DNA of 64,000 nucleotides, taken from NCBI RefSeq assembly GCF_014656395.1, contig NZ_BNCI01000001.1, forward strand, positions 434,001 to 498,000, given 5' to 3'. The translations under genes were made by a program, and so were the position numbers. The notes beneath the pieces are model-generated. The model had not been told where the DNA came from and searched no databases. It saw nothing but the letters and a program-made list of their open reading frames with translations. This stretch comes from Kordiimonas sediminis (GTDB taxonomy: Bacteria; Pseudomonadota; Alphaproteobacteria; Sphingomonadales; Kordiimonadaceae). Below, piece by piece: positions 8,104-17,372 of the stretch; the first letter of the stretch is position 1, and each line of letters opens with the position of its first letter.

Positions 8104-9273
8104 ATGGGGACAAAAACCTATACAGGCCCGGCGATATTAAGCTTTGGCTTTCGTCCGTTTTTCCTGCTGGCGTCCTTGTTTGCCGCAGGTCTTGTCCCCT
8201 TTTGGGTCTATATGTTTATCCGTGGTGGCGATACCGCCGGACCCTACACGCCACTCGACTGGCATGTGCACGAGATGATCTTCGGGTATCTTGCCGCTGT
8301 TATCACGGGTTTTCTGCTAACCGCTATCCCAAACTGGACTGGAAGGCTACCAGTCAGGGGTGGGCCACTTTTGATACTTGTCCTACTGTGGCTGGCAGGT
8401 CGGGCCGCGATGATTACCCCGCTGCCGTATATGCTTGCAGCCTGGCTGGATAGTCTGTTTCTGTTAGCTGTCGCAGGCGTTTGTATCCGCGAAATCATGG
8501 CAGGAAAAAACTGGCGCAATGCCCCTGTCTCAGTGATCATCAGCCTGCTTGCGGCCGCCAACATTGCCTTTCATCTGGAAGCGACCGGCATACTTGGCAC
8601 AAACTTAGCCGGCACTGCGGCAGTTGCGCTGATCGTCATGCTGAATGCCCTGATCGGGGGCCGTATTGTGCCAAGCTTTACAACAAACTGGCTTATCAAA
8701 GCTGGCCACAAAGCCCGTCCTGTCCCCTTTAACCTATATGATAAAATACTGCTGGCCGTTACCGCCCTGTCACTGCTTGCGTGGATACTATTGCCCGATA
8801 CTGTCATGAGCGGCACACTGTTACTTCTGGCTGCAATAGGGCACCTTGTCCGTCTATGGCGCTGGAAAGGCTGGACAACCGGCACCAGTGCAATTGTTTT
8901 GGTCCTGCATGTTGCCTATCTGTGGCTGCCGCTTGGTCTGGGACTACTGGGCATTGGGATGATACTGCCCGACCTTGCCGTCCCGCCCACCAGCGGCATT
9001 CATGCACTGACCGCCGGATTGATGGGCATGATGCCTTTGGCTGTTATGAGCAGGGCAACCCTTGGCCATACCGGACGACCCCTTGCCGCCGGCATATCTG
9101 GCACAGCAATGTATATCTGTGCGTTCGCAGCGGCGGCTACCCGGACGCTGGCGCCGATACTAGTGGATCACTATCAGGCTCTTCTGGTAATCTCAGCGAT
9201 ATTGTGGTGTGCAACCTTCCTTCTGTTTGTCGGCATATTCGGCAGAATGCTGTGGCGGCCACGCCTGTCCTGA
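8104..9273 (+). CDS. nnrS: NnrS family multi-pass membrane protein
   Basis: About 389 residues with roughly twelve hydrophobic segments. Diagnostic motifs are SFGFRPFF near the N-terminus, WHVHEMIFGYLAAVITGFLL, GGRIVPSFTTNW, and HALTAGLMGMMPLAVMSRAT with TLGHTGRPL. NnrS proteins are haem- and copper-containing inner-membrane proteins linked to protection from nitric oxide and nitrosative stress. The start at 8104 has GGAAAGG seven bases upstream; an in-frame ATG at 8068 lacks one. No nitrite or nitric oxide reductase genes lie nearby, and no FNR/NNR-type site was seen. Confidence 0.92.
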   Translation: MGTKTYTGPAILSFGFRPFFLLASLFAAGLVPFWVYMFIRGGDTAGPYTPLDWHVHEMIFGYLAAVITGFLLTAIPNWTGRLPVRGGPLLILVLLWLAGRAAMITPLPYMLAAWLDSLFLLAVAGVCIREIMAGKNWRNAPVSVIISLLAAANIAFHLEATGILGTNLAGTAAVALIVMLNALIGGRIVPSFTTNWLIKAGHKARPVPFNLYDKILLAVTALSLLAWILLPDTVMSGTLLLLAAIGHLVRLWRWKGWTTGTSAIVLVLHVAYLWLPLGLGLLGIGMILPDLAVPPTSGIHALTAGLMGMMPLAVMSRATLGHTGRPLAAGISGTAMYICAFAAAATRTLAPILVDHYQALLVISAILWCATFLLFVGIFGRMLWRPRLS

Positions 9274-9471
9274 TCGCAACAGTAACAAGTCAAATGTAAC
9301 CCAAAACGGGAAACCCGCACACCGCGCGGCGATCTGCAATCCTTTACCTTGTTGGAACTTTTTTATCAGGGTATAGGACAGAGGTGCTGTGGGTCAGACA
9401 TCAAGTATTCTGTGCCCCGAGCACCCCCGATTATGGGGTATGTACCGAGTGACTATACCAGCGAGGCCCCT

Positions 9472-10329
9472 ATGAACCATTCTGAAAACGCTTTTATCCT
9501 GACTATCGCCTGCACAGATGCCTGCGGGCTCGTAGGTGCCTTTTCCAGTCTCATTGCTTCCATGGGCGGGAACATCACAGAAGCCAATCATCATACGGAC
9601 ATAAAAACGGGTAAAGCTTTCCTGCGGTTTGTCTTCACGAATAAGACCGGCAGTGCAGATGATTTGCGGGCTGCCATTCAACCGCTGACCGAAAAATATG
9701 CCGCAGACTGTTCGGTTTATGATGCGAACAAACCAATGAAAGTGGTGATTGCCGTTTCCAGATTTGGGCACTGTCTGCAGGAGTTAATTCACCGCCAGTT
9801 GGCTGGCATTCTGCCCATTGAAATATGCGCGGTCCTGTCCAACCATGAAGATATGCGCGGATTTGTTGAATGGGCTGGCATTCCATATCACTATCTGCCT
9901 GTCTCGAAGGAAAACAAGGCAGAACAGGAACAGCAGATACGCAGCCTGTTCCAGTCGCATGATGCGGAACTTCTTATTCTGGCGCGTTACATGCAAATTC
10001 TGTCGGCGGATATGTGCCGGGATTTCGACGGCAAAGCCATCAATATTCACCATTCCTTCCTGCCCAGCTTCAAGGGTGCAAAACCCTACAGCCAGGCCCA
10101 TGATAAAGGGGTAAAAATCATTGGTGCCACGGCCCACTATGTCACCACCGATCTGGATGAAGGCCCGATTATCGAGCAAGCAGTAGAACGGGTAGATCAC
10201 TCCGTATCTGTAGAGGAATTTGTCAATGTTGGTCGGGATACCGAGACACTGGCACTGACAAGGGCCGTGCGCTGGCATGCTGAGCGCCGTGTCATGATGC
10301 ACGGCAACCGAACGATCGTCTTCAAATAA
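9472..10329 (+). CDS. purU: Formyltetrahydrofolate deformylase
   Basis: Hydrolyses 10-formyl-THF to formate and THF, balancing one-carbon and glycine pools in the cytoplasm. From the ATG at 9472 the product has 285 residues, the usual length, with an N-terminal ACT domain (residues 1-85) and a formyl-transferase-type catalytic domain. Catalytic signatures are NIHHSFLPSFKGAKPY (His) and TTDLDEGPIIEQ (Asp), almost identical in layout to E. coli PurU. The frame extends upstream to 9349, but that extension is not protein-like. It is followed by a small Lrp-like ligand-binding protein. Confidence 0.95.
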   Translation: MNHSENAFILTIACTDACGLVGAFSSLIASMGGNITEANHHTDIKTGKAFLRFVFTNKTGSADDLRAAIQPLTEKYAADCSVYDANKPMKVVIAVSRFGHCLQELIHRQLAGILPIEICAVLSNHEDMRGFVEWAGIPYHYLPVSKENKAEQEQQIRSLFQSHDAELLILARYMQILSADMCRDFDGKAINIHHSFLPSFKGAKPYSQAHDKGVKIIGATAHYVTTDLDEGPIIEQAVERVDHSVSVEEFVNVGRDTETLALTRAVRWHAERRVMMHGNRTIVFK

Positions 10330-10403
10330 TGATCGTGATCTGCGAATAGACTGGCACCGCCGAGGAAGCAAGCCCCTGCAAACTGACCCAACAGGATAAA
10401 ACC

Positions 10404-10709
10404 ATGGAAATATCCAGCATCCCCTCACAGAAAAAACCACGTCGTCGCGGCAAGCAGGTCGAAGAACCAACCGTGCGGGCCTTTATCATGATTGGCCTGA
10501 AACATCAGGACGATGCCACATTGCAGGAATTTGAAAAATACCTGCACACCTCGGCCGAGGTAGTAACCTTTACCATGGTGTCCGGGCAATATGATTATAT
10601 GCTCGATGTGCGGTCCACATCACTGGAGAAAATTCACACCTTCCGCGAAGCCTGTATTTCAAATTATCCTGCTGTGCAGACGACCTGCACCCTGATCGCG
10701 CTCGGGTGA
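10404..10709 (+). CDS. Stand-alone Lrp/AsnC ligand-binding (RAM) domain protein
   Basis: A 101-residue protein that consists of a basic 20-residue leader (KKPRRRGK) followed by one AsnC_trans_reg/RAM domain (TVRAFIMIGLKHQDDATLQEF...VSGQYDYMLDVRSTSLEKIHTF). The helix-turn-helix half of a normal Lrp regulator is absent, and no remnant lies upstream. Such domains form ring-shaped oligomers that bind amino acids; possible roles are enzyme modulation or mixing with full-length Lrp proteins. It sits 74 bases after purU on the same strand, so sensing of glycine or another amino acid tied to one-carbon flux is a guess. Confidence 0.85.
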   Translation: MEISSIPSQKKPRRRGKQVEEPTVRAFIMIGLKHQDDATLQEFEKYLHTSAEVVTFTMVSGQYDYMLDVRSTSLEKIHTFREACISNYPAVQTTCTLIALG

Positions 10710-11031
10710 TATCCGCCTTGCTGGCTCCTTTGAGATACTCTCATCTACCGGGTAATTTTCCCGTCTATAAGACGTAAACACTCGGCAGAAGAAAACACAA
10801 TCAATCTTCATATGAAAATCAATTAACATATTGTTTTAATTTATTAATTATCAATTTTAATAAACATTACAACCGTCCTATTTCATGACTGTTTTGTGAC
10901 AATTACACCTTTGTCGACAAAACCCACATTGCGCCTCGTCTTATGTTTTGAGCGCCTGGTTTCACGTTCCCACCAGAGGATATTTTCCAGACGTTTAATT
11001 TCAGGGATTCATTTTTTAATGAGGAAACGCA
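10710..11031. other. AT-rich leader region of the next TBDR
   Basis: About 320 bases without a gene. The middle (10800-10870) is strongly AT-rich, as expected for a promoter or regulator-binding region. A short GC-rich repeat near 10750 (CGGG...CCCG) could be the end of the purU transcript. No clear -35/-10 pair or operator was recognised. A good ribosome site (GAGGAAACGCA) precedes the ATG at 11032. Confidence 0.45.
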
Positions 11032-13452
11032 ATGTTACCTAAATATATAAAACTTGCCGGAGTATTATGCTCCAGCGTCGCTTTTTCTGCTTTTAGTCCA
11101 GCTGCACTGGGTGCAGAACCCGCAGAAAGCGCCGAGACAATTGACACAATCATCGTAACAGGAACCCGTCAGGCAGACAGAACGGCTTTCAGCTCGCTCG
11201 CTCCAATTGATGTGGTTAGCAACTCTGCCATCAACAGCACATCTTCCGAGGACCTGCTTGATACCATTGCGCAGATTGTACCGTCTTTTAAAGTACAGCG
11301 ACTGCCGATGAACGACGGCTTGATTTATGTTCGCCCGGCAACACTGCGCAACCTGTCTTCTGATCATACGCTCGTTCTGATTAACGGCAAACGCCGTCAC
11401 CGGTCTGCCCTTCTGGGATTCAGTGGTGCACAGTCAGCCGATATGGCAACAATCCCGTCATTCGCCATTAAACGTATGGAAGTCCTGCGGGACGGTGCAT
11501 CCGCACAGTATGGGTCAGATGCGATCGCCGGTGTTATCAACGTTATTCTGGATGATGAACCAGGCTACAAATTGTTTGGTCAATATTCTGAATATTATGA
11601 GGGTGACGGCACAAATTATCGTCTGGGTGGCCGTGGTGGCTGGGAATTGGGAGATACGGGTTTCCTGTCCCTGACCGCAGAATATTATGATGCAGCACGC
11701 ACGTCCCGGTCCCGTCAGCGTCCAGACGCCATTGATTTTCAGGAAGCTAACCCGGACATCACCCTTGATAATCCTGTCCAGAACTGGGGCCAGCCGGAAC
11801 GCGACGGCCTGCGCCTGGCGCTGAATGCATCTATGGAAGTTGCAGACAGCACCAACATGTATGTGTTTGGTACCTACAACGAAGGCGAAGGTGTCTCTGA
11901 CTTTAACTGGCGTAACCCGGAATCCGGTGTCTTCAATGTCAGCAGTGTCTACCCGGACTTTGATCTTGCTGATCTGTATCCTGCAGGTTTCTCGCCGCAG
12001 TTTGGTCAGAAAGACAAGGACATGTCCATTGTCGCAGGCGTTGAAGGTATGCTGATGAACGATGCCCTTAGCTGGGATCTGAGCATCGGGCAAGGGGCGA
12101 ATAAAATCGATTATTTCCTGTCAAATACCATCAATGCGTCGCTTGGGCCAAACAGCCCAACCAGCTTTGAGCCAGGTACACTCGAACAGCGCGAAACCAA
12201 CATCAACCTGGATTTCGTCTACCCGTTTACGGTTGACTTCCTCGCAGCTGACGCCAACCTTGCCTTTGGTGGCGAACGCCGAAAGGAAACATATGAGATC
12301 ACAGCGGGGGATGTCGCCTCCTACACAGTAGGCCCGGCTGCGGTTGACGGCCTGCCATCAGGCTCCAACGGTTTCTTTGGCATTGCACCAAGTCAGGCTG
12401 GCACCTTCGATCAGGAAAGTTACGCGGCCTATGTTGATCTGGAACTACCGTTCACAGACGTCTGGACCGTTGGCATTGCCGGTCGGTACGAAGATTACTC
12501 CCAGTTTGGTGATACGCTGAACGGTAAAATCTCCACCCGTTTTGAACTGACAGAAAACCTGGCGCTGCGCGCAACTGCATCAACCGGTTTCCGGGCGCCT
12601 ACACCGGGCCAGTTGTTCAGTGAACGTAATTCACAGGGGCTTGATACCAACACGCTGGAGGTCTTCACCAATGGCCGGTACAGCCCGGAAGGGCCGGTTG
12701 CCGCTATCATCAATGCCCGTGCTGATGCGACCGTCGACCCCCTGACAGCTGAGGAGTCTGAGAACTTCACCGTTGGTCTTGCCTACCGCGATGCAAACGG
12801 CTTCAGCGCATCCCTGGATATCTACCAGATCAACATTTCGGACCGTTTCGGCAGTTCACAGGGGTTCACCCTGACGGATGAAGAACGGTCACAGCTTGTT
12901 GCCCTTGGTGTAACAGGCGCAGAAAGCATTGCCCGTGTGAGCTTCTTCCAGAATGATTTCGATACCCGAACACGCGGTCTTGATCTTGTTCTCAGCAAGA
13001 GCTTCACAGTCGATCAAAACACACTAAACCTGACGTTCTCTTATAACTATAACGACACCAAGGTTACCGGCGGTACGCTGGAAGCGAACGAAACACAGCG
13101 TGTTCGTTTTGAAGAACGCCTGCCGCAGCATGCTGCAAATCTGGCCGCGACATACACCGTGGGTGATCTGGAGTTCTTTGGGCGCGTTCGGTACTATGGC
13201 AGCTGGACCGACTATTCCGACAATACAACGGGTGACATTTTCCAGAAGTTTGGTGCAGAAATGTTCTTTGATGCATCAGCAAGCTACCGGATTAGCGAAA
13301 CTGTTTCCGTACGTGTAGGCGCAGAAAACCTGTTTGACACCTACCCTGACGAAGCAACATTCCAGGCGAACCGCGGGCTTATTTACTCCCGGAATGCACC
13401 GTATGATACCGATGGTGGTAACTATTACATTCGTCTTGATGTTACTTTCTAG
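11032..13452 (+). CDS. TonB-dependent outer-membrane receptor
   Basis: An 806-residue TBDR. The signal peptide is cleaved near AALGA (residue 28), a TonB box-like IDTIIVTGTR is at about 37-46, and the plug has SSDHTLVLINGKRRHRSAL and MEVLRDGASAQYGSDAIAGV, followed by a barrel ending in DVTF. The N-terminus starts straight at the TonB box, so there is no STN domain of the FecA type that would signal to a FecR/FecI pair. It is followed by a Tat-exported PLP enzyme and a sigma factor on the same strand. The ligand is unknown; a siderophore or peptide is possible. Confidence 0.93.
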   Translation: MLPKYIKLAGVLCSSVAFSAFSPAALGAEPAESAETIDTIIVTGTRQADRTAFSSLAPIDVVSNSAINSTSSEDLLDTIAQIVPSFKVQRLPMNDGLIYVRPATLRNLSSDHTLVLINGKRRHRSALLGFSGAQSADMATIPSFAIKRMEVLRDGASAQYGSDAIAGVINVILDDEPGYKLFGQYSEYYEGDGTNYRLGGRGGWELGDTGFLSLTAEYYDAARTSRSRQRPDAIDFQEANPDITLDNPVQNWGQPERDGLRLALNASMEVADSTNMYVFGTYNEGEGVSDFNWRNPESGVFNVSSVYPDFDLADLYPAGFSPQFGQKDKDMSIVAGVEGMLMNDALSWDLSIGQGANKIDYFLSNTINASLGPNSPTSFEPGTLEQRETNINLDFVYPFTVDFLAADANLAFGGERRKETYEITAGDVASYTVGPAAVDGLPSGSNGFFGIAPSQAGTFDQESYAAYVDLELPFTDVWTVGIAGRYEDYSQFGDTLNGKISTRFELTENLALRATASTGFRAPTPGQLFSERNSQGLDTNTLEVFTNGRYSPEGPVAAIINARADATVDPLTAEESENFTVGLAYRDANGFSASLDIYQINISDRFGSSQGFTLTDEERSQLVALGVTGAESIARVSFFQNDFDTRTRGLDLVLSKSFTVDQNTLNLTFSYNYNDTKVTGGTLEANETQRVRFEERLPQHAANLAATYTVGDLEFFGRVRYYGSWTDYSDNTTGDIFQKFGAEMFFDASASYRISETVSVRVGAENLFDTYPDEATFQANRGLIYSRNAPYDTDGGNYYIRLDVTF

Positions 13453-13526
13453 GCTATCATGCGCTTAACAGATGTCGGGCGGGTGAAGATTGAATAGCCG
13501 CCTGACCATCTGGTAATTCATCGGTG

Positions 13527-13545
13527 GGGAGCATACTGTGCTCCC
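13527..13545 (+). terminator. Hairpin between TBDR and PLP-enzyme gene
   Basis: Inverted repeat GGGAGCA / TGCTCCC with a five-base loop. There is no T run directly after it, so it may be a weak terminator, attenuator or RNA-stability element rather than a full stop. Confidence 0.4.
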
Positions 13546-13645
13546 TCAGCTATTTCTCAGTCACAGGACATCGGCACTGCAGCACTGCTTCACCGCGACA
13601 CCGCAACGCCCAGTACCCGACCAAACAATCATCAGGGGGACATTT

Positions 13646-14959
13646 ATGAATACCGCAGCTATAAACCGGCGCCAATTACTCAAATCCGCTACACTGACCG
13701 CCGTGGCAACCGGCCTGTCCGGCAAAGGTGTATATGCCGCGAACGCAGCCCCAAATACGGCAGAGACCATCACCGCCACCGCTGATAATGAGGCTTACTG
13801 GGCATCGATCGCCAAACAGTATGACGTTACCAGGGCGATCACCCATGTTGAAAATGGCAACTGGGGCATGATGGCACGCCCGGTGATGGAAACCTATATC
13901 GAGGCAACAAAACGGGTTAATTTTGAGAACTCCTATTATGCCCGTCGGCAGTTCGGCAAAGACTTCGTCGCAATTCGGGATGACGTTGCAAATCGTCTTG
14001 GTGTGAAACCTACTGAAGTTGCGCTGACACGCGGCGCGACTGAGGCCCTGAAGAACATCATTGGCGGGTATAATCGCTTAACCCCTGGCGATACGGTGAT
14101 GATGGCCGATCTGGATTACGGGTCCATTCAGGCATGTATGACCGCCGCCTCCAAACGCGTAGGCTGTTCCACCGTTATGCTGTCTGTACCCGAGCCAGCC
14201 AGCCACGATGATCTGATCGCCTTTTACGAGGAAGCTTTTGACAAACACCCCAAAACGCGACTGCTGCTTCTGACCCACATCAGCCACCGGACGGGCCTTG
14301 TCATGCCGGTTAAAGCCATCGCAGAACGCGCACGCGCACGGAATATTGATGTGGTTGTTGACGCGGCCCATTCCTGGGGGCAAATGGATTTTTCAGCCGC
14401 GTCGCTTGGGGCAGACTTTATCGGTTTTAATCTGCATAAATGGATCGGCGCACCCCTGGGAGTTGGCGCCATGGTCATTCGCGAAAGCAAACTCAAAGAT
14501 ATCGACCCGGACATTGCTGCAGGGGACTATGAAAGGGACCGGATCGAAGGACGGATCCATACCGGCACCAGCAATTTTGCTGCCCTTCTGTCAGTACCCG
14601 CTGCCTTTACATTTCATGACAGTATCGGAGGCAGTAAAAAAGAAGCCCGATTGAGATATCTTCGTAACATTTGGGTGCAAAAGTGCCGCCCTGTAGACGG
14701 TATAGACATCCTGACAGGCGATGACAGTCGCTTGCATGCAGGCATCACCTCTTTCCGGTTTAGCGGTCAGACATCCGCCGAACAGAATAAGGCGGTCGCC
14801 AAGTATCTGCTGGAAAACCACGGTGTATTTACTGTCCACAGAACCGGTGTAAATGCGGGCGCTTGTATTCGTGTAACCCCTGCCCTGTTCAACAGTGCAG
14901 ATGATATGGAAAAAACTGCCCGTGCAATCATAGACGCTCGCCAGAAGTTCGGCGCGTAA
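13646..14959 (+). CDS. Tat-exported PLP-dependent aminotransferase class V enzyme (PvdN-like)
   Basis: A 437-residue protein with a twin-arginine signal (NRRQLLKSATLTAVATG, residues 7-23) followed by a class V aminotransferase fold. The Schiff-base lysine is Lys265 in FNLHKW, and Asp239 with His242 (VVVDAAHSWGQ) fit the PLP pyridine contacts. The nearest family memory is isopenicillin-N-epimerase-like proteins, including Pseudomonas PvdN, a periplasmic enzyme that modifies the pyoverdine side chain. Exported PLP enzymes are rare. The start at 13646 has AGGGGGA five bases upstream. It lies between a TBDR and an ECF sigma factor, suggesting work on a siderophore or peptide in the periplasm. Confidence 0.85.
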   Translation: MNTAAINRRQLLKSATLTAVATGLSGKGVYAANAAPNTAETITATADNEAYWASIAKQYDVTRAITHVENGNWGMMARPVMETYIEATKRVNFENSYYARRQFGKDFVAIRDDVANRLGVKPTEVALTRGATEALKNIIGGYNRLTPGDTVMMADLDYGSIQACMTAASKRVGCSTVMLSVPEPASHDDLIAFYEEAFDKHPKTRLLLLTHISHRTGLVMPVKAIAERARARNIDVVVDAAHSWGQMDFSAASLGADFIGFNLHKWIGAPLGVGAMVIRESKLKDIDPDIAAGDYERDRIEGRIHTGTSNFAALLSVPAAFTFHDSIGGSKKEARLRYLRNIWVQKCRPVDGIDILTGDDSRLHAGITSFRFSGQTSAEQNKAVAKYLLENHGVFTVHRTGVNAGACIRVTPALFNSADDMEKTARAIIDARQKFGA

Positions 14960-14975
14960 CAGAGCGGAAATATCA

Positions 14976-15509
14976 ATGCAGGCAAAGGTACGTGAAACAA
15001 GGATAGAAAACTTATACAGGTACCATTTGCAGGATTTCCTTGCCTATACACGGGCGCGCGGTGTCTCCAGAGACGATGCAGAAGAAATCGTTCAGGATGC
15101 CTTTGCGCGCATGAACAATTATGACCAGTTGGAAAAGGTGGAAAATGATACTGCCTTTTTGCGCACAGTGATCATTAACATCATCCGGGATCGTCTTAGA
15201 AAACGGAAAGTCACACCCGCCTTCATCACCTATGACGATCTGACCGTGGAAATCGCAACCGATGCACCCAGCGCAGATGACAAGGTATGTGCCAGACAGA
15301 TTTTGCACCAAACCATGAAGGATCTGGGCAGTCTTCCAAAACGGACCAAAGAAATCTTTCTTCTCTATAGGCTGAAAGACAAAACCTATGCGCAAATTGC
15401 ACGGCACTATAATGTCTCTATCTCCGTTGTACGGCGACACCTCCGGGATGCTATCATGCACCTGATGCAAAAATGCTGCGAACGCGAACTGGCTATCTCC
15501 CTACCATAG
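14976..15509 (+). CDS. ECF-family RNA polymerase sigma factor (FecI-like)
   Basis: A 177-residue extracytoplasmic-function sigma factor with region 2 at about residues 10-75 (VSRDDAEEIVQDAFARM, then TAFLRTVIINIIRDRLRKRK) and region 4 at about 115-165 (LPKRTKEIFLLYRLKDKTYAQIARHYNVS, VVRRHLRDAI). The layout resembles FecI-type factors. It starts 17 bases after the PLP enzyme gene, so the two are probably co-transcribed. FecI-type factors normally come with a FecR anti-sigma gene and an STN-bearing receptor, and neither is present here. Its target promoter is unknown. Confidence 0.88.
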   Translation: MQAKVRETRIENLYRYHLQDFLAYTRARGVSRDDAEEIVQDAFARMNNYDQLEKVENDTAFLRTVIINIIRDRLRKRKVTPAFITYDDLTVEIATDAPSADDKVCARQILHQTMKDLGSLPKRTKEIFLLYRLKDKTYAQIARHYNVSISVVRRHLRDAIMHLMQKCCERELAISLP

Positions 15510-15564
15510 TCAGAAACGTACACTCTGTTGTCATTCCTCCCGCCGTGCGCTCTGTTCGCAACGA

Positions 15565-15593
15565 TTGACAAAGCCGAATGTAACCGGTTACAT
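15565..15593 (+). promoter_or_regulatory. Promoter of the GMC dehydrogenase operon
   Basis: Perfect -35 TTGACA (15565-15570), a 17-base spacer, then TTACAT (15588-15593) as a weak -10 lying inside the LacI-type palindrome. The same arrangement appears on the minus strand at 20811-20839, which supports it as a real regulated promoter. Confidence 0.65.
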
Positions 15594-15595
15594 TT
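15578..15595. promoter_or_regulatory. LacI-family operator (palindrome 1, copy A)
   Basis: Perfect 18-bp palindrome AATGTAACCGGTTACATT, with the central CG and length typical of LacI/GalR-family operators. It overlaps the -10 region of the GMC operon promoter. The 16-bp core is repeated exactly at 20811-20826. The adjacent LacI gene at 22244 is the likely binder. Confidence 0.8.
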
Positions 15596-15656
15596 TCTTT
15601 TGTGAGGATGCCTGCTCCCACCATGGAAGCACGCAAGGGAAAAGAGAGGGATATCC

Positions 15657-17372
15657 GTGAAACAGCCAACTCCGTATGACGTGATCATCGTCGGATCCGG
15701 TGCCGGTGGCGGCATGAGTGCATATGTTCTGGCAAAAAAGGGGCTAAAAGTCCTGATGCTGGAAGCTGGGCGAGATTATAAACCCGAAGAAGAAACGCCC
15801 ATGTTCAATACGAACGATGAAGCGCCTCTGCGCGGTGTATCCACCCCCGATAAACCTTTTGGCTATTATGATGCCACTGTTGACGGTGGCTGGACCGTGC
15901 CAGGCGAACCCTATACCAGTGACCCTGGCGGTGAAGAGTTCCTGTGGTGGCGCCCCAGAATGCTGGGCGGCCGGACAAACCACTGGGGGCGTATTTCGCT
16001 CCGCTTTGGGGAATATGACTTCAAACCCTACAGCCGGGATGGTCTGGGCGTTGACTGGCCCATCAGCTATGAAGAGCTGGCCCCCTGGTATGACAAAACC
16101 GAAGAAATTGTTGGCGTGACCGGCGGCGGCATCTATCACGGTGCCAATCTGGAAAACACACCCGACAGCCCCCCTGGCATTCTACACAACACTCCAAACC
16201 GTCGCCTGCACGAAATCATGTTAGCCCGCGGTTTTGAAAGTATGGGCATACCTGTTGCCCCAATGCGTGCCGCGGTTATTCAGAAACCCATGAATGGCCG
16301 GGCTGCCTGTTTTTATGCCACTGCCTGTGGGCGCGGCTGTTCCATCAAAGCAATGTTCCAGACAACAACAGTTCTCATACCGCCTGCCCTCGAGACAGGC
16401 AATCTGGAAGTGGTCACCGATGCAATGGTCTATACCGTTGATATGGGCAAGGACAATCGGGCCAAAGGCGTAACCTATATTGACCGTCATACCGGCGATC
16501 ATAAAACCGTTACTGCCAACGCTGTTGTGCTGGCAGCAAGTGCGGCTGAAAGCGCCCGTATTCTCTTGAATTCAAAAACAGGCAAATATCCGGACGGTGT
16601 CGCCAATTCATCCGGTACAGTTGGCAAATATCTGATGGATACGGTCGGTGCCTCATCCGCAGGCCATATCCCAATACTGGAAGGCATGCCGGCCCGTAAT
16701 GATGACGGCATGGGCGGCGCCCACATTTATGTGCCTTGGTGGGGATATGGGCAACAAGCCCGCGGCGAATTACCGTTTCCCCGCGGTTATCATGTTGAAG
16801 TGGGAGGCGGCCAGCGCATGCCGGGCATGGGCATAGCCGAACTTGCCAATCATAGCTCCGTACCGTTTGGTAAAGGTCTGCGTCAGGAAATGCGGCGGCA
16901 ATACGGTGCCGATATATATCTGGCAGGTCGCGGTGAGATGATCCCCAATGATGACTGCTACGCTGAAATTGATTCAGACCTGAAAGACCGGTTCGGTATT
17001 CCTGTGCTCCGATTCCACTGGAAATGGGCAGACTATGAAATTAATCAGGCAGCACACATGCGCCGTACATTCCACGAACTGATAGACAGGCTTGGTGGGA
17101 CCGTCACGCGTGGTACTGGCACAGACGGACGCGAGGCAATCGCAAAAGGCGGGGAAATCATCCATGAAGTTGGCTGTGCCCGCATGGGCGCGGATACCCG
17201 CACCAGTGTTGTCAACAAATGGGGGCAAACGTGGGATGTGAAAAACCTGTTTGTTCTGGATGGGGCCATCCTGCCATCAAACCCTGATAAAAACCCGACC
17301 CTGACGATTATGGCGTTGGCGATGCGCGGTGCCACCTATCTCGCTGATGAAGCAAGAAAGGGGAACCTCTGA
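15657..17372 (+). CDS. GMC-type FAD dehydrogenase, large subunit of a glucoside 3-dehydrogenase-like enzyme
   Basis: A 571-residue flavoprotein: FAD-binding GSGAGG at residues 13-18, GGRTNHWGR at 104-112, a Cys-rich stretch with Cys218, Cys224 and Cys228, and a C-terminal HEVGCARMG (active-site His) and NPTLTI (Asn). It has no signal peptide of its own. The next gene encodes the gluconate-2-dehydrogenase subunit 3-type small subunit with a Tat signal, so the folded pair is probably co-exported, as for the LacA/LacC enzymes that oxidise C3 of glucosides. It uses a GTG start with AGAGAGGG seven bases upstream. No cytochrome c partner lies nearby. Confidence 0.88.
   Translation: MKQPTPYDVIIVGSGAGGGMSAYVLAKKGLKVLMLEAGRDYKPEEETPMFNTNDEAPLRGVSTPDKPFGYYDATVDGGWTVPGEPYTSDPGGEEFLWWRPRMLGGRTNHWGRISLRFGEYDFKPYSRDGLGVDWPISYEELAPWYDKTEEIVGVTGGGIYHGANLENTPDSPPGILHNTPNRRLHEIMLARGFESMGIPVAPMRAAVIQKPMNGRAACFYATACGRGCSIKAMFQTTTVLIPPALETGNLEVVTDAMVYTVDMGKDNRAKGVTYIDRHTGDHKTVTANAVVLAASAAESARILLNSKTGKYPDGVANSSGTVGKYLMDTVGASSAGHIPILEGMPARNDDGMGGAHIYVPWWGYGQQARGELPFPRGYHVEVGGGQRMPGMGIAELANHSSVPFGKGLRQEMRRQYGADIYLAGRGEMIPNDDCYAEIDSDLKDRFGIPVLRFHWKWADYEINQAAHMRRTFHELIDRLGGTVTRGTGTDGREAIAKGGEIIHEVGCARMGADTRTSVVNKWGQTWDVKNLFVLDGAILPSNPDKNPTLTIMALAMRGATYLADEARKGNL

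Noticed and set aside
9784-10470. A 228-codon minus-strand frame across purU and its downstream gap
   Set aside because: Antisense to purU, whose motifs are certain; the translated product looks like no protein family.
14976-17372. The sigma factor as a regulator of the following GMC operon
   Set aside because: The GMC operon has its own TTGACA promoter with a LacI operator, and the sigma gene is coupled to the PLP enzyme upstream, so it belongs to the previous unit.
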